Positions 1-6,386 of a stretch of 15,409 bases of DNA are shown here, in pieces. The number at the start of each line of letters is the position of its first letter. Positions within the stretch are counted from its first letter, which is position 1. The stretch spans positions 1 through 15,409 of the forward strand of contig CAZQXD010000087.1 of NCBI GenBank assembly GCA_964597315.1, in the 5' to 3' direction. The notes under the pieces are model-generated. The model was not told the origin of the DNA. It searched no databases and saw nothing but the letters and a program-made list of their open reading frames with translations. The stretch is from CAZQXD01 sp964597315. GTDB lineage: Bacteria; Pseudomonadota; Gammaproteobacteria; Competibacterales; Competibacteraceae. The position numbers and the translations under genes were made by a program.

Positions 1-602
1 GACAGATAGCCGCGGTCGAACTGCATGCCCTCCACCACGTCCAGGCTGTTCTCCAAACCGGAGCCTTCCTCCACGGTGATGACCCCTTCCTTGCCCACCT
101 TGTCCATGGCGTCGGCGATAATCTTGCCGATGGACTCGTCGGCGTTGGCAGAGATGGCGCCCACCTGGGCGATGGCCTTGCTATCGGCACAGGGCTTGGA
201 TAGGGTCTTGAGCTGCTCCACGGCGGCGACCACCGCCTTGTCGATGCCGCGCTTGATATCCATGGGGTTGACGCCGGCGGCCACGGCCTTGAGTCCCTCC
301 CGAACGATGGCTTGGGCCAGCACGGTGGCGGTGGTGGTGCCATCGCCAGCCACGTCGGAAGTCTTGGAAGCAACCTCCTTGACCATCTGGGCGCCCATGT
401 TTTCGAACTTGTCTTCTAGTTCGATCTCCTTGGCCACGGATACGCCGTCCTTGGTCACGGTGGGGGCGCCGAAGGACTTCTCCAGCACCACGTTTCGGCC
501 CCGGGGGCCGAGAGTCTGCTTGACGGCATCAGCCAGAATGTTGACGCCCTTAACCATACGGGAGCGGGCGTCGTCGGAAAACCGTACCTGCTTGGCGGCC
601 AT
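1..602 (-). CDS. groEL: Chaperonin GroEL, N-terminal 200 residues (cut by window edge)
   Basis: The 60-kDa chaperonin forms the double-ring ATP-driven folding chamber capped by GroES in the cytoplasm. Only the start of the gene is present; the frame runs open through base 1. The protein begins MAAKQVRFSDDARSRM, followed by the conserved equatorial segments: LGPRGRNVVL near residues 31-40, TKDGVSVAKEI near 50-60 and the nucleotide-binding GDGTTTAT at 86-93. The start is fixed by an AGGAGG Shine-Dalgarno 9 bases upstream of the ATG. It lies 45 bp downstream of groES on the same strand and no promoter is apparent in that gap, so the two should be co-transcribed from the promoter near 1019-1046. 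Family identity is essentially certain; the C-terminal two thirds cannot be assessed. Confidence 0.98.
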   Translation of the reverse strand, partial: MAAKQVRFSDDARSRMVKGVNILADAVKQTLGPRGRNVVLEKSFGAPTVTKDGVSVAKEIELEDKFENMGAQMVKEVASKTSDVAGDGTTTATVLAQAIVREGLKAVAAGVNPMDIKRGIDKAVVAAVEQLKTLSKPCADSKAIAQVGAISANADESIGKIIADAMDKVGKEGVITVEEGSGLENSLDVVEGMQFDRGYL

Positions 603-647
603 GGTGTTTAACCTCCTGAGAATTCAGCTACTGCGCGTGGAATGGAT

Positions 648-938
648 TCAGCCTTCCAGAACGGCCATGATGTCGTCTTCCCGCATCACCAGGTACTCGA
701 CGCCATCGACCTTGACCTCGGTGCCGGAATATTTGCCGAACAGCACCTTGTCCCCGACTTTTAAGTCCAGGGGACGGTTCTCGCCATTGTCCAGAATCTT
801 GCCCCGACCCACGGCCACCACCTCACCCTTAACGGGCTTCTCGGCCGCTGTGTCGGGAATGACGATGCCGCCTGGGGTCTGTCGCTCTTCTTCCCAGCGC
901 TGAACGATGACTCGGTCATGTAGCGGACGAATTTTCAT
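648..938 (-). CDS. groES: Co-chaperonin GroES
   Basis: This is the 10-kDa lid of the GroEL chamber. The 96-residue product starts MKIRPLHDRVIVQR and contains the mobile-loop region EERQTPGGIVIPDTA, then GEVVAVGRGKI, KVGDKVLFGKYSGTEV and the C-terminal EDDIMAVLEG, all canonical. Length matches the family. A TTG lies five codons upstream in frame (first base 953), but it overlaps the GGAG Shine-Dalgarno that sits 9 bases before the ATG at 938, so the ATG is the start. It is first in a two-gene operon with groEL. Upstream are a promoter with heat-shock-like features and an HrcA-type operator relic, which suggest heat induction by more than one route. Confidence 0.98.
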   Translation of the reverse strand: MKIRPLHDRVIVQRWEEERQTPGGIVIPDTAAEKPVKGEVVAVGRGKILDNGENRPLDLKVGDKVLFGKYSGTEVKVDGVEYLVMREDDIMAVLEG

Positions 939-989
939 CTTATCTGTCTCCAATCAACCACCTGTATTAAAAAGAAAATGACAATTTTA

Positions 990-1016
990 TTAGCACTCTC
1001 GGAAAGAGAGTGACAG
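990..1016 (-). promoter_or_regulatory. Half-degenerate CIRCE (HrcA operator) before groES
   Basis: The CIRCE consensus is TTAGCACTC-N9-GAGTGCTAA. On the + strand one arm, TTAGCACTC at 990-998, is perfect. After exactly 9 bases comes GAGTGACAG (1008-1016), which matches 6 of 9 positions and keeps the GAGTG core. In the groES direction the element begins just after the -10 box and spans the predicted transcription start, the usual place for HrcA repression. Spacing and position argue for a real operator; the eroded arm may mean weak binding or a decaying site. HrcA itself is not in the window. Confidence 0.6.
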
Positions 1017-1018
1017 GA

Positions 1019-1046
1019 AATATAAGGGCGATTCCAGAATTGTCAA
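1019..1046 (-). promoter_or_regulatory. groESL promoter, sigma-70-like with sigma-32-like overlap
   Basis: On the minus strand a perfect -35 TTGACA (1041-1046) is followed after 16 bases by TATATT (1019-1024). The same stretch reads CTTGACA, 12 bases, CCCTTATAT, which resembles the heat-shock sigma-32 pattern CTTGAAA / CCCCATNT. A combined vegetative and heat-shock promoter would suit groESL. The boxes are seen in the sequence; the sigma-factor assignment is inference. Confidence 0.6.
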
Positions 1047-1129
1047 GAGGGCTGACTGAAGAATGTCGCAAAGCCACCACGGGGCACGCTACACTTCCCT
1101 ACACAGGCCACAGGACCACACGGACCATC

Positions 1130-1336
1130 ATGTACAGCAAAGACCCTAGCACCAGCGCCAAACGGCTTCAGGAACTGCGCATCGAACACCGGGACTTGGA
1201 TGAGATCATCAGCCGACTGGTCGAGGACGCCCATGTGGATCAGTTGCAATTACGCCGACTCAAAAAGCGCAAGCTGTATTTGAAGGACATGATTTCCCGC
1301 CTGGAAAGCGGCCTGATACCGGATCTAGATGCTTAG
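1130..1336 (+). CDS. DUF465 / YdcH-like small coiled-coil protein
   Basis: The 68-residue product starts MYSKDPSTSAKRLQELR and is charged and helical, with the core EHRDLDEIISRL followed by LRRLKKRKLYLKDMISRLE. This arrangement, a short helix, a gap and a Lys/Arg-rich helix (xLKKxKLxLKDxI), is typical of the DUF465/YdcH family, whose members are 60-80 residues and of unknown function. The frame is open further upstream to 1010, but that extension would run through the groES promoter and has no family-like content, so the ATG at 1130 is preferred. No strong Shine-Dalgarno is visible. The gene is divergent from groES and ends 30 bp from the convergent end of ttcA. Confidence 0.8.
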   Translation: MYSKDPSTSAKRLQELRIEHRDLDEIISRLVEDAHVDQLQLRRLKKRKLYLKDMISRLESGLIPDLDA

Positions 1337-1366
1337 CCTCCTAGACCTTGGCGTCCCAAGGACTCG

Positions 1367-2260
1367 CTATGGCAGTTTCCAGGGTTCCCATAACGTCGCC
1401 GGGCCACGGGGCGGGCTACGATCCGTAGCCTCCCGTTCCGGCACTAACCAGTCTCGCCGGGCCGGCTGCCGGGCGCCTAAAGTCTGAAAATCGAACAGGA
1501 CCGGATCGGCCAGATGGGAAGGCGTCACATTGCGCAACCCGGTGAATATCGTTTCCAGCCGTCCTGGCGTCTGCTTCTCCCACGCTTGTAGCATCTCCTT
1601 AATCGCCTGGCGTTGCAGATTGGGCTGAGAGCCGCACAGCGTACAGGGGATGATGGGAAAGCCCTTGATCCGGGCGTAGGCAGCGATATCCTGCTCCTTG
1701 CAATAGGCCAGGGGCCGGACCACCACATGCTTGCCGTCCTCGGAGCGTAGCTTGGGAGGCATGGCCTTGAGTTTGCCGCCGTGGAACAGGTTCAAAAACA
1801 ATGTCTCGATAATATCGTCCCGGTGATGGCCCAAAGCAATTTTGGTCATGCCGTGGGCCTCGGCGAAAGCATACAGATTGCCCCGGCGTAGCCGCGAGCA
1901 TAGGGAACACATCGTCTTGCCTTCGGGAATCACCCTCTTGACGGTGCTATAGGTGTCCTTTTCGATAATATGGAAGGGCACCCCCAGGCCGCGCAGATAG
2001 TTGGGCAGCACCTGCTCGGGAAAGCCCGGCTGCTTCTGGTCCAGATTGACGGCCACCAGTTCGAAGCGCACCGGGGCGCTGCGCTGGAGGTTGAGCAGGA
2101 TATCCAGCAGGGTGTAGGAGTCCTTGCCCCCAGACAGGCAAACCATTACCCGATCCCCCTCCTCGATCATGTTGTAATCCTGGATGGCCTGACCGGCGTG
2201 GCGCCGCAGTCGTTTGTGCAGTTTGTTGATATTGACCTGCTGCCTGGCGGAATCCTGCAT
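1367..2260 (-). CDS. ttcA: tRNA 2-thiocytidine(32) synthetase TtcA
   Basis: TtcA thiolates cytidine 32 of certain tRNAs using ATP and an iron-sulfur cluster. The 297-residue protein has the PP-loop ATP-binding motif SGGKDS at 43-48. It also has cysteine pairs at 118/121 (CSLC) and 206/209 (CTLC), matching the conserved cluster ligands of the family, and the HHRDDIIETLFLNLFHGGKLKAM-type segment after residue 145. Length agrees with family members of about 290-310. After residue 255 the C-terminus is Arg/Pro-rich and looks unconserved. The ATG at 2260 fits the usual N-terminus (QQVNINKLHKRL). It is divergent from the DUF4345-like gene across 88 bp and appears monocistronic. Confidence 0.95.
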   Translation of the reverse strand: MQDSARQQVNINKLHKRLRRHAGQAIQDYNMIEEGDRVMVCLSGGKDSYTLLDILLNLQRSAPVRFELVAVNLDQKQPGFPEQVLPNYLRGLGVPFHIIEKDTYSTVKRVIPEGKTMCSLCSRLRRGNLYAFAEAHGMTKIALGHHRDDIIETLFLNLFHGGKLKAMPPKLRSEDGKHVVVRPLAYCKEQDIAAYARIKGFPIIPCTLCGSQPNLQRQAIKEMLQAWEKQTPGRLETIFTGLRNVTPSHLADPVLFDFQTLGARQPARRDWLVPEREATDRSPPRGPATLWEPWKLP

Positions 2261-2348
2261 GGTTGACCTTGAAATGACGGAAACAGAGGGCGCTAAAGTA
2301 TCCTATAGATGACCGCCAGTCGCCAATGACGCCAGGAGAAGGCCCCCT

Positions 2349-2729
2349 TTGAGTACCGTTCACAAACTGATTCTGTACGGCCTGCTGGGTTTGCTGGGCC
2401 TGAGCCTGCTGCTGCCGGGGCTATGGGAGATGTTCCGGTCCGAGCCTGGGACCACGGGTCTGACAGCCGCCAACACCCCTGGGCGCAACCAGTGGCGGGG
2501 TCTCAACGGCATGCTGGTCGGCCTCGGAGTCCTGGCCCTATGGGCCTGCTGGAACCTGGAGCAGTCGCGGTCGCTGGTGCTGGCCCTAGGGGTAGTGCTG
2601 GCCGGGGTGGCGGTGGCGCGGCTGGTATCCTTGTGGCTAGACGGCTGGCCGGGGACCGCCGCGTTGGTTTATCTGGGAGCGGAACTGACCATGGCGACGG
2701 TGTTCCTGCTATGGCCTCCACCGGTTTGA
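2349..2729 (+). CDS. DUF4345-like four-helix membrane protein
   Basis: The 126-residue protein is strongly hydrophobic with about four membrane segments: residues 8-27, 53-68, 74-94 and 103-123. The loop after the first helix (near 28-50) is followed by RGLNGMLVGLGVLALWACWN, the arrangement seen in DUF4345 proteins, small inner-membrane proteins of unknown function. The start is TTG (2349-2351), supported by AGGAG at 2334-2338, 10 bases upstream; no better in-frame ATG precedes the first helix. The gene stands alone on its strand. The strong hairpin 18 bp downstream has its T-tract on the other strand, so it does not clearly terminate this gene. Confidence 0.65.
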   Translation: MSTVHKLILYGLLGLLGLSLLLPGLWEMFRSEPGTTGLTAANTPGRNQWRGLNGMLVGLGVLALWACWNLEQSRSLVLALGVVLAGVAVARLVSLWLDGWPGTAALVYLGAELTMATVFLLWPPPV

Positions 2730-2740
2730 GGGTGATCAAT

Positions 2741-2769
2741 AAAAAAAGGCCGAGGCGGGCGCCTCGGCC
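2741..2769 (-). terminator. Intrinsic terminator, minus strand
   Basis: GGCCGAGGCG (2748-2757) pairs perfectly with CGCCTCGGCC (2760-2769). On the minus strand the stem is followed by seven Ts (2741-2747). The opposite strand has no T-tract after the stem, so it works clearly only for leftward transcription, from yecE or the putative small RNA. Confidence 0.9.
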
Positions 2770-2830
2770 AAACAACCACCAAAGGAGGATATGGAGAAGA
2801 GACATCCGAAGATGTCGAGAGACAGATTAC
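2741..2830 (-). ncRNA. Candidate small RNA or structured 3' leader ending in a strong terminator
   Basis: Read on the minus strand, this stretch holds a GACATC-TTCG-GATGTC hairpin (a 6-bp stem capped by the very stable UUCG tetraloop, 2801-2816). Next comes a CU-rich single-stranded stretch containing CCTCCTTTGG, an anti-Shine-Dalgarno-like sequence, and then a GC-rich terminator with seven Ts. This hairpin, pyrimidine seed and terminator order is a common small-RNA layout. The 5' end is not defined: only a weak TTGTTG / TAATCT pair (2848-2853 and 2824-2829) could be a promoter. It could instead be the 3' untranslated region of yecE, which ends 165 bp upstream on the same strand. Confidence 0.35.
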
Positions 2831-2994
2831 ATAATTTTGCTGCGTCGCAACAAGCGGTAAATTCTAATGCGCCCGATTAGTTTTTCTCACAGGCCCCGCG
2901 TTGCCGACCGCCGAGGTGGTAAAAGGACCACCGCAAGGCTATTGAGGCTGAAGCACCACCCAGGGAATGCCTGCCCACCCCGGATTGCTGATGT

Positions 2995-3870
2995 TTAAAA
3001 TGGCAGTCTCTGTTGGTCCGCAGATAATGCACGGCCCGGCCAGGGCGCTAGATTGGGCAGTTCCGGTCGATGCTCCTGTAATGCAGCGTGAAACCGCTCC
3101 GCCAGCTCCGGCGCCCGTTGGTTATCGGGGGTGTGTGTGAAAAACACCGGCCGTCGCCCCTCGCTTAACCACTGAGCTATTTTGCCCGCCCACTGCGCCA
3201 GGTATTGGCGATTTTCCTCCACCTCGGGATGGCCGATGTAGCGCACCAAAGGTTGTGGTCCCAAGGCCAGGGGATGCACGGGCAGGCGCGGCTTGCGGGC
3301 CTGGGCTTCACGGGTGGCGACGGCATCGGGACGGGCGGTAAACAGAGCGCGGCTGTCCAGGCAAACTCGGTCCATGCCCCGATCATGGAGTAGCCGGTTT
3401 AGCGCTTTTTCGGCCTCGCCCTTGGCAAAAAAATCTGGGTGACGAACTTCCACGGCATAGGCAAGCGACGTCGGCAAGCCGTCCAGGTAAGCGGCCAAGG
3501 TGGGCAGGGCCGGTGGGCCGAAATCTTGATGCAGTTGCAGGAATAAAGGCCCTAGGCGTTCTTCCAAGGGTAGCAGTCGTTTCAGAAACTCATGGGTTTC
3601 GGCGTCGGCATGACACAAGCGCAGCTCGTGGCTGATCCGCCGGGGAAATTTAAAACAAAACCGAAACGCCCCACCGGTCTCCTCCCGCCAACGCGCCACG
3701 ACTGCGGGTTTGGGCAGGCCATAAAAAGTGGAATTGCCTTCCACGGCTGTGAATACCGAAGCATACTGACGCAACCAGTCCCCACGCCGGGCATCGGCAC
3801 TATACAAGCGACTGTTCCAATCGGGGTTGCTCCAGATGGGACACCCCAGATGATAGGGGGGCGCCGTCAT
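2995..3870 (-). CDS. yecE: DUF72 family protein, YecE-like
   Basis: The 291-residue protein belongs to the DUF72 TIM-barrel-like family, whose function is unknown. Recognisable features are GCPIWSNPDW at the N-terminus, FTAVEGNSTFYGLPKP near 41-56, FRFCFKFPRRISHELRLC near 71-88, the VEVRHPDFFAKGEAEKALNRLL segment near 140-160, and FTHTPDN in the C-terminal third. It aligns throughout with my recollection of E. coli YecE, including PQWSHPKW, VEGNTTLYALPKP and HTPD, so the YecE-type branch is a confident call. The GTG/ATG context gives no strong Shine-Dalgarno before 3870, but the conserved N-terminus begins right there. It is divergent from the M23-like gene over 88 bp. Confidence 0.92.
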   Translation of the reverse strand: MTAPPYHLGCPIWSNPDWNSRLYSADARRGDWLRQYASVFTAVEGNSTFYGLPKPAVVARWREETGGAFRFCFKFPRRISHELRLCHADAETHEFLKRLLPLEERLGPLFLQLHQDFGPPALPTLAAYLDGLPTSLAYAVEVRHPDFFAKGEAEKALNRLLHDRGMDRVCLDSRALFTARPDAVATREAQARKPRLPVHPLALGPQPLVRYIGHPEVEENRQYLAQWAGKIAQWLSEGRRPVFFTHTPDNQRAPELAERFHAALQEHRPELPNLAPWPGRALSADQQRLPF

Positions 3871-3895
3871 GGGGCCAGGGACCCGGCATGGCCTC

Positions 3896-3925
3896 TTGAT
3901 CGGGCTTCGGCTTGTCGGTTATACA
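3896..3925 (+). promoter_or_regulatory. Possible sigma-70 promoter for the M23-like gene
   Basis: TTGATC (3896-3901) and TATACA (3920-3925) are separated by 18 bases, 33 bp before the ATG at 3959. Each box matches the consensus at four positions, so this is plausible but not strong. Confidence 0.35.
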
Positions 3926-3958
3926 ACGAGTCTGGCATGACAAAAAAGGCGATTCACG

Positions 3959-4612
3959 ATGGCGTTCATCAACGATTGCGTTGGGAAAGATGGGCAAAAC
4001 GACCATCGGGATGTGATGATCGTGCAGCAAATACTTAGCCGTCACCCCGACTCTCCCAACCGGTTGTTGACCGTGGATGGCCACTGCGGTTCCCAGACCT
4101 TGGACTGCATCCTGGCTTTCCAGGCCGGATTTATGGACACTCCCGACGGACGGGTCGTCCCCTTCGGCGACACTATATGCCGACTCTGGCCCCGAACCTT
4201 CGCCAACCCCACCGGCAAATGCGTGCGACAACGAGACCGCTACGGCTCCGGGCATTTCAAAGCGCCCGACGCCCGGGGGCTGAGACTGGGTACCGATTAT
4301 ACCGCCGCCCCCGGACAGATCGTCCGAGCGATCATGGCTGGCCGGGTGGTAGAGGTGTTCCAGCCCTACCAGGACGGTATCGACGCCACCGAACTCCAGG
4401 GAGTGGTGGTGGAGTCTAGCGGCGGCGCCCGCTGCGCCATCTGGCACTTGACGCCCTTGCCGGGCATCCTGGGCAAGCTGGTGCGGGCCAGCGACACCGT
4501 GGGCCATGCCCGCAGCCTACAAAACCGCCATCCGGGCATCACCGACCATATCCATGTGCAGCTCTCCAGCCGCTGGGGCGAGCGCCTCGATCCCGCAACC
4601 CTGATCCGTTGA
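3959..4612 (+). CDS. Peptidoglycan-binding-like / M23 (LytM)-like protein with a broken zinc site
   Basis: The 217-residue protein has two parts. Residues 1-76 (VGKDGQNDHRDVMIVQQIL, VDGHCGSQTLDCILAFQ, PDGRVVPFGDTICRLW) match the peptidoglycan-binding-like domain common in phage and type VI secretion cell-wall hydrolases. Residues 95-217 resemble an M23/LytM fold: GSGHFKAPDARGLRLGTDYTAAPGQIVRA, then WHLTPL, then ITDHIHVQL. M23 enzymes bind zinc with His and Asp of an HxGxD motif and the second His of HxH. Here Asp113 and the HIH (197-199) are present, but the first motif reads RLGTD with no histidine, apparently two residues shorter. It may be inactive or a wall-binding variant. There is no signal peptide, so it would be cytoplasmic or exported by lysis or a dedicated secretion system. 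Confidence 0.7.
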   Translation: MAFINDCVGKDGQNDHRDVMIVQQILSRHPDSPNRLLTVDGHCGSQTLDCILAFQAGFMDTPDGRVVPFGDTICRLWPRTFANPTGKCVRQRDRYGSGHFKAPDARGLRLGTDYTAAPGQIVRAIMAGRVVEVFQPYQDGIDATELQGVVVESSGGARCAIWHLTPLPGILGKLVRASDTVGHARSLQNRHPGITDHIHVQLSSRWGERLDPATLIR

Positions 4613-4820
4613 TCCACGCCGGGCATCACCCCACCGACGACCCAACTTTCCAAGCGAGAAACCGGTCTTGGCCGCCTGCCCGGGAGGCGGCGATTCGAGG
4701 CCATCAGACCAAGAACGCCCCTTTAATGGCAAAGGTCGACAACACACCTTGGTTGTGGTCTATGCTCAGACAATGTAGGGACCAAACCCGAAGCAAAAAC
4801 AAGGCAAAATGAATCATGCA
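4613..4820. other. Gene-free region after the M23-like gene, with a hairpin
   Basis: No convincing coding frame was found. GCCGCCT (4671-4677) pairs with AGGCGGC (4685-4691) around a 7-base loop, and TCTTGG (4666-4671) can pair with CCAAGA (4709-4714) outside it. No T-tract follows, so it is not a standard terminator. A weak promoter pair for the symporter, TCGACA (4736-4741) with TATGCT (4761-4766), has 19-base spacing. Confidence 0.3.
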
Positions 4821-4942
4821 GAGCAATTCAAAGGGCAATAGAGGGCAATAAAGCGCAATTATGGGGCAATGAAGAATAATGAAGAGCAATTAAAGGGCAA
4901 TGAAGAGCAATGAAGAGTAATAAAGAGCATTTAAAGGGCATT
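4821..4942 (+). repeat. Tandem array of 12 GRGCAAT boxes in helical phase, in the symporter leader
   Basis: Twelve heptamers of consensus G(A/G)GCAAT follow one another, separated by 3-5 bases, mostly GAA, AAA or TAAA. They start at 4821, 4833, 4843, 4853, 4864, 4874, 4884, 4895, 4905, 4915, 4925 and 4936. The mean step is 115/11 = 10.45 bp, essentially one turn of B-DNA. Seven are exact G(A/G)GCAAT; the variants are GCGCAAT, GAATAAT, GAGTAAT, GAGCATT and GGGCATT. The top strand is purine-rich. The array ends 1 bp before the GGGGAG Shine-Dalgarno (4944-4949) of the symporter gene. It could be an array of protein sites on one face of the helix, a curved DNA tract or an RNA-level control element; which is not decidable here. 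Confidence 0.85.
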
Positions 4943-4956
4943 AGGGGAGAAAATAT

Positions 4957-6372
4957 ATGGCATTTTTAGAAAACATCTTTGGCTATATCGGGGACGCTAC
5001 CTGGGGATGGGCGCTCATACCCTTCCTGGTTGTCCTCGGCGTGTTCTTCACCCTGGCCTCGGGACTGGTTCAGCTTCGATTTTTCGGTCGCATGTTCCGT
5101 GTTCTTTTTCCGGGAGGCCAGGCTGAACCCGGGGGACATGTCAGTTCCAGAGAGGCCCTACTCGTCAGTGTCGGTGGCCGAGTGGGCGGTGGCAACATCG
5201 CCGGGGTGGCCGTAGCCATAACACTCGGTGGCCCTGGAGCGGTTTTCTGGATGTGGATCATCGCGCTGATTGGCATGGCCACCAGCCTCTTCGAATGTAC
5301 CCTGGCCCAGGTCTTCAAGCGAAGCGACGAGAACGGGACCTATCGAGGCGGTCCGGCCCAATACATCCTGCACGGGCTAGGCAGCCATTTCGGTTGGCTG
5401 GCGGGAATCTACGCGGTTTGCCTGATCGCGGCGTTTGCCCTGGGATTCAATGCGTTCCAGGGTAACACCGTGGCCGGCGCGGCCCAGGACAGCCTTGGGA
5501 TAGACCGGATCTGGACCGGATTAGGCCTCGCTATCATCACCGGTTTCGTCGTCTACGGTGGGATCAAGCGGATCGCCAAGGTCGCCGACGTGGTGGTTCC
5601 CATCATGGCCATCGGTTATATCGGCATGGCCTTGCTTGTCATAGTGTTGAATATCGGGGAGATACCCGGAGTATTGGCCTTGATCGTGAAAAGCGCCTTC
5701 GGTCTTGAGGAAACCATTGCCGGTGGCATGGGCGCTGCGGTCGCCCAGGGACTTCGCCGGGGTTTGTTTTCTAACGAAGCGGGCCTGGGGAGCGCACCCA
5801 ATGTGGCCGCAGTGGCCTACGTCCGCCACCCCATCAGCCAGGGGATCGTGCAATCCCTTTCTGTATTCATTGACACCATTATTATCTGCTCTTGCACAGC
5901 CTTCGTGATCCTTTTGGGTGACGTTTATGTCCCCGGGGCGGCCGATGTCAATGGTGTCGTGCTAACCCAGCAATCCCTGGTGTCACACTTTGGGGAGTGG
6001 AGCCAATATTTCCTGACGCTGGCCATTCTGCTCTTTGCGTTCAGCTCCATTATTTACAATTACTACCTAGGTGAGAACGCCCTTACGGTTTTCACCCAGA
6101 ATGAAATATCCCGTCATGTTCTGCGCATTTTGGTGGTATGCCTGGTGTTTCTCGGAGCTTCGGCTCCAGGGGCGACAGCGGTGTTCTTTTTCTCCGATCC
6201 TATGATGGGCATTCTGGCTCTCGTCAACCTGCTTGCCATTGCCATGTTATTCCCGGTTGGCTTGAGGATATTGAATGATTATCGCAACCAGTTGAAACAG
6301 GGGATCGAGCATCCCCACTTCGAGCCAGAGAAATTCCCTGATCTGGACATCGATAAGTCGGCCTGGGATTAA
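4957..6372 (+). CDS. Sodium:alanine/glycine symporter (AGCS family)
   Basis: The protein is an inner-membrane secondary transporter that takes up small neutral amino acids, typically alanine or glycine, with Na+ (or H+). The 471-residue sequence has about eleven hydrophobic segments and the family signatures: VGGRVGGGNIAGVAVAITLGGPGAVFWMW at about 72-100 (broken here only by length), TYRGGPAQYI at 128-137 and RRGLFSNEAGLGSAP at 267-281. Length fits the family (about 440-540). GGGGAG lies 7 bases before the ATG at 4957. The leader carries the phased GRGCAAT array, which makes post-initiation or operator control likely. The gene is alone on its strand and convergent with yadH. The exact substrate cannot be read from the sequence. 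Confidence 0.93.
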   Translation: MAFLENIFGYIGDATWGWALIPFLVVLGVFFTLASGLVQLRFFGRMFRVLFPGGQAEPGGHVSSREALLVSVGGRVGGGNIAGVAVAITLGGPGAVFWMWIIALIGMATSLFECTLAQVFKRSDENGTYRGGPAQYILHGLGSHFGWLAGIYAVCLIAAFALGFNAFQGNTVAGAAQDSLGIDRIWTGLGLAIITGFVVYGGIKRIAKVADVVVPIMAIGYIGMALLVIVLNIGEIPGVLALIVKSAFGLEETIAGGMGAAVAQGLRRGLFSNEAGLGSAPNVAAVAYVRHPISQGIVQSLSVFIDTIIICSCTAFVILLGDVYVPGAADVNGVVLTQQSLVSHFGEWSQYFLTLAILLFAFSSIIYNYYLGENALTVFTQNEISRHVLRILVVCLVFLGASAPGATAVFFFSDPMMGILALVNLLAIAMLFPVGLRILNDYRNQLKQGIEHPHFEPEKFPDLDIDKSAWD

Positions 6373-6386
6373 GGACTGATCCGCAT

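Noticed and set aside
25..903. Long plus-strand open frame of 292 codons
   Set aside because: It is the shadow of groEL and groES on the other strand and has no family-like sequence.
939..953. TTG start for GroES five codons upstream
   Set aside because: It overlaps the Shine-Dalgarno, and GroES proteins start MKIRPLHDR.
1346..1361. CCTTGG-CGTC-CCAAGG hairpin as terminator between the YdcH-like gene and ttcA
   Set aside because: The stem is only 6 bp and neither side has a T-tract.
2791..2880. 29-codon plus-strand frame after AAAGGAGG
   Set aside because: The Shine-Dalgarno is only 2 bases from the ATG, rare AGA codons abound and the stretch is better explained as structured RNA on the minus strand.
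2862..2885. Plus-strand terminator CTAAT...ATTAG plus five Ts for the DUF4345-like gene
   Set aside because: The 5-bp AT-rich stem is too weak to support a call.
3800..4507. 235-codon minus-strand frame opposite the M23-like gene
   Set aside because: It also overlaps the start of yecE. The plus-strand frame has recognisable domains, while this one is low-complexity with no motif.
4821..4942. CRISPR or microsatellite explanation for the repeat array
   Set aside because: Units are 10-12 bp without unique spacers, so not CRISPR. Conservation of the heptamer over the spacers does not fit a plain microsatellite.
4613..4956. Glycine riboswitch before the symporter
   Set aside because: Glycine riboswitches occur before such transporters, but I found none of the conserved core sequences or the tandem-aptamer layout.
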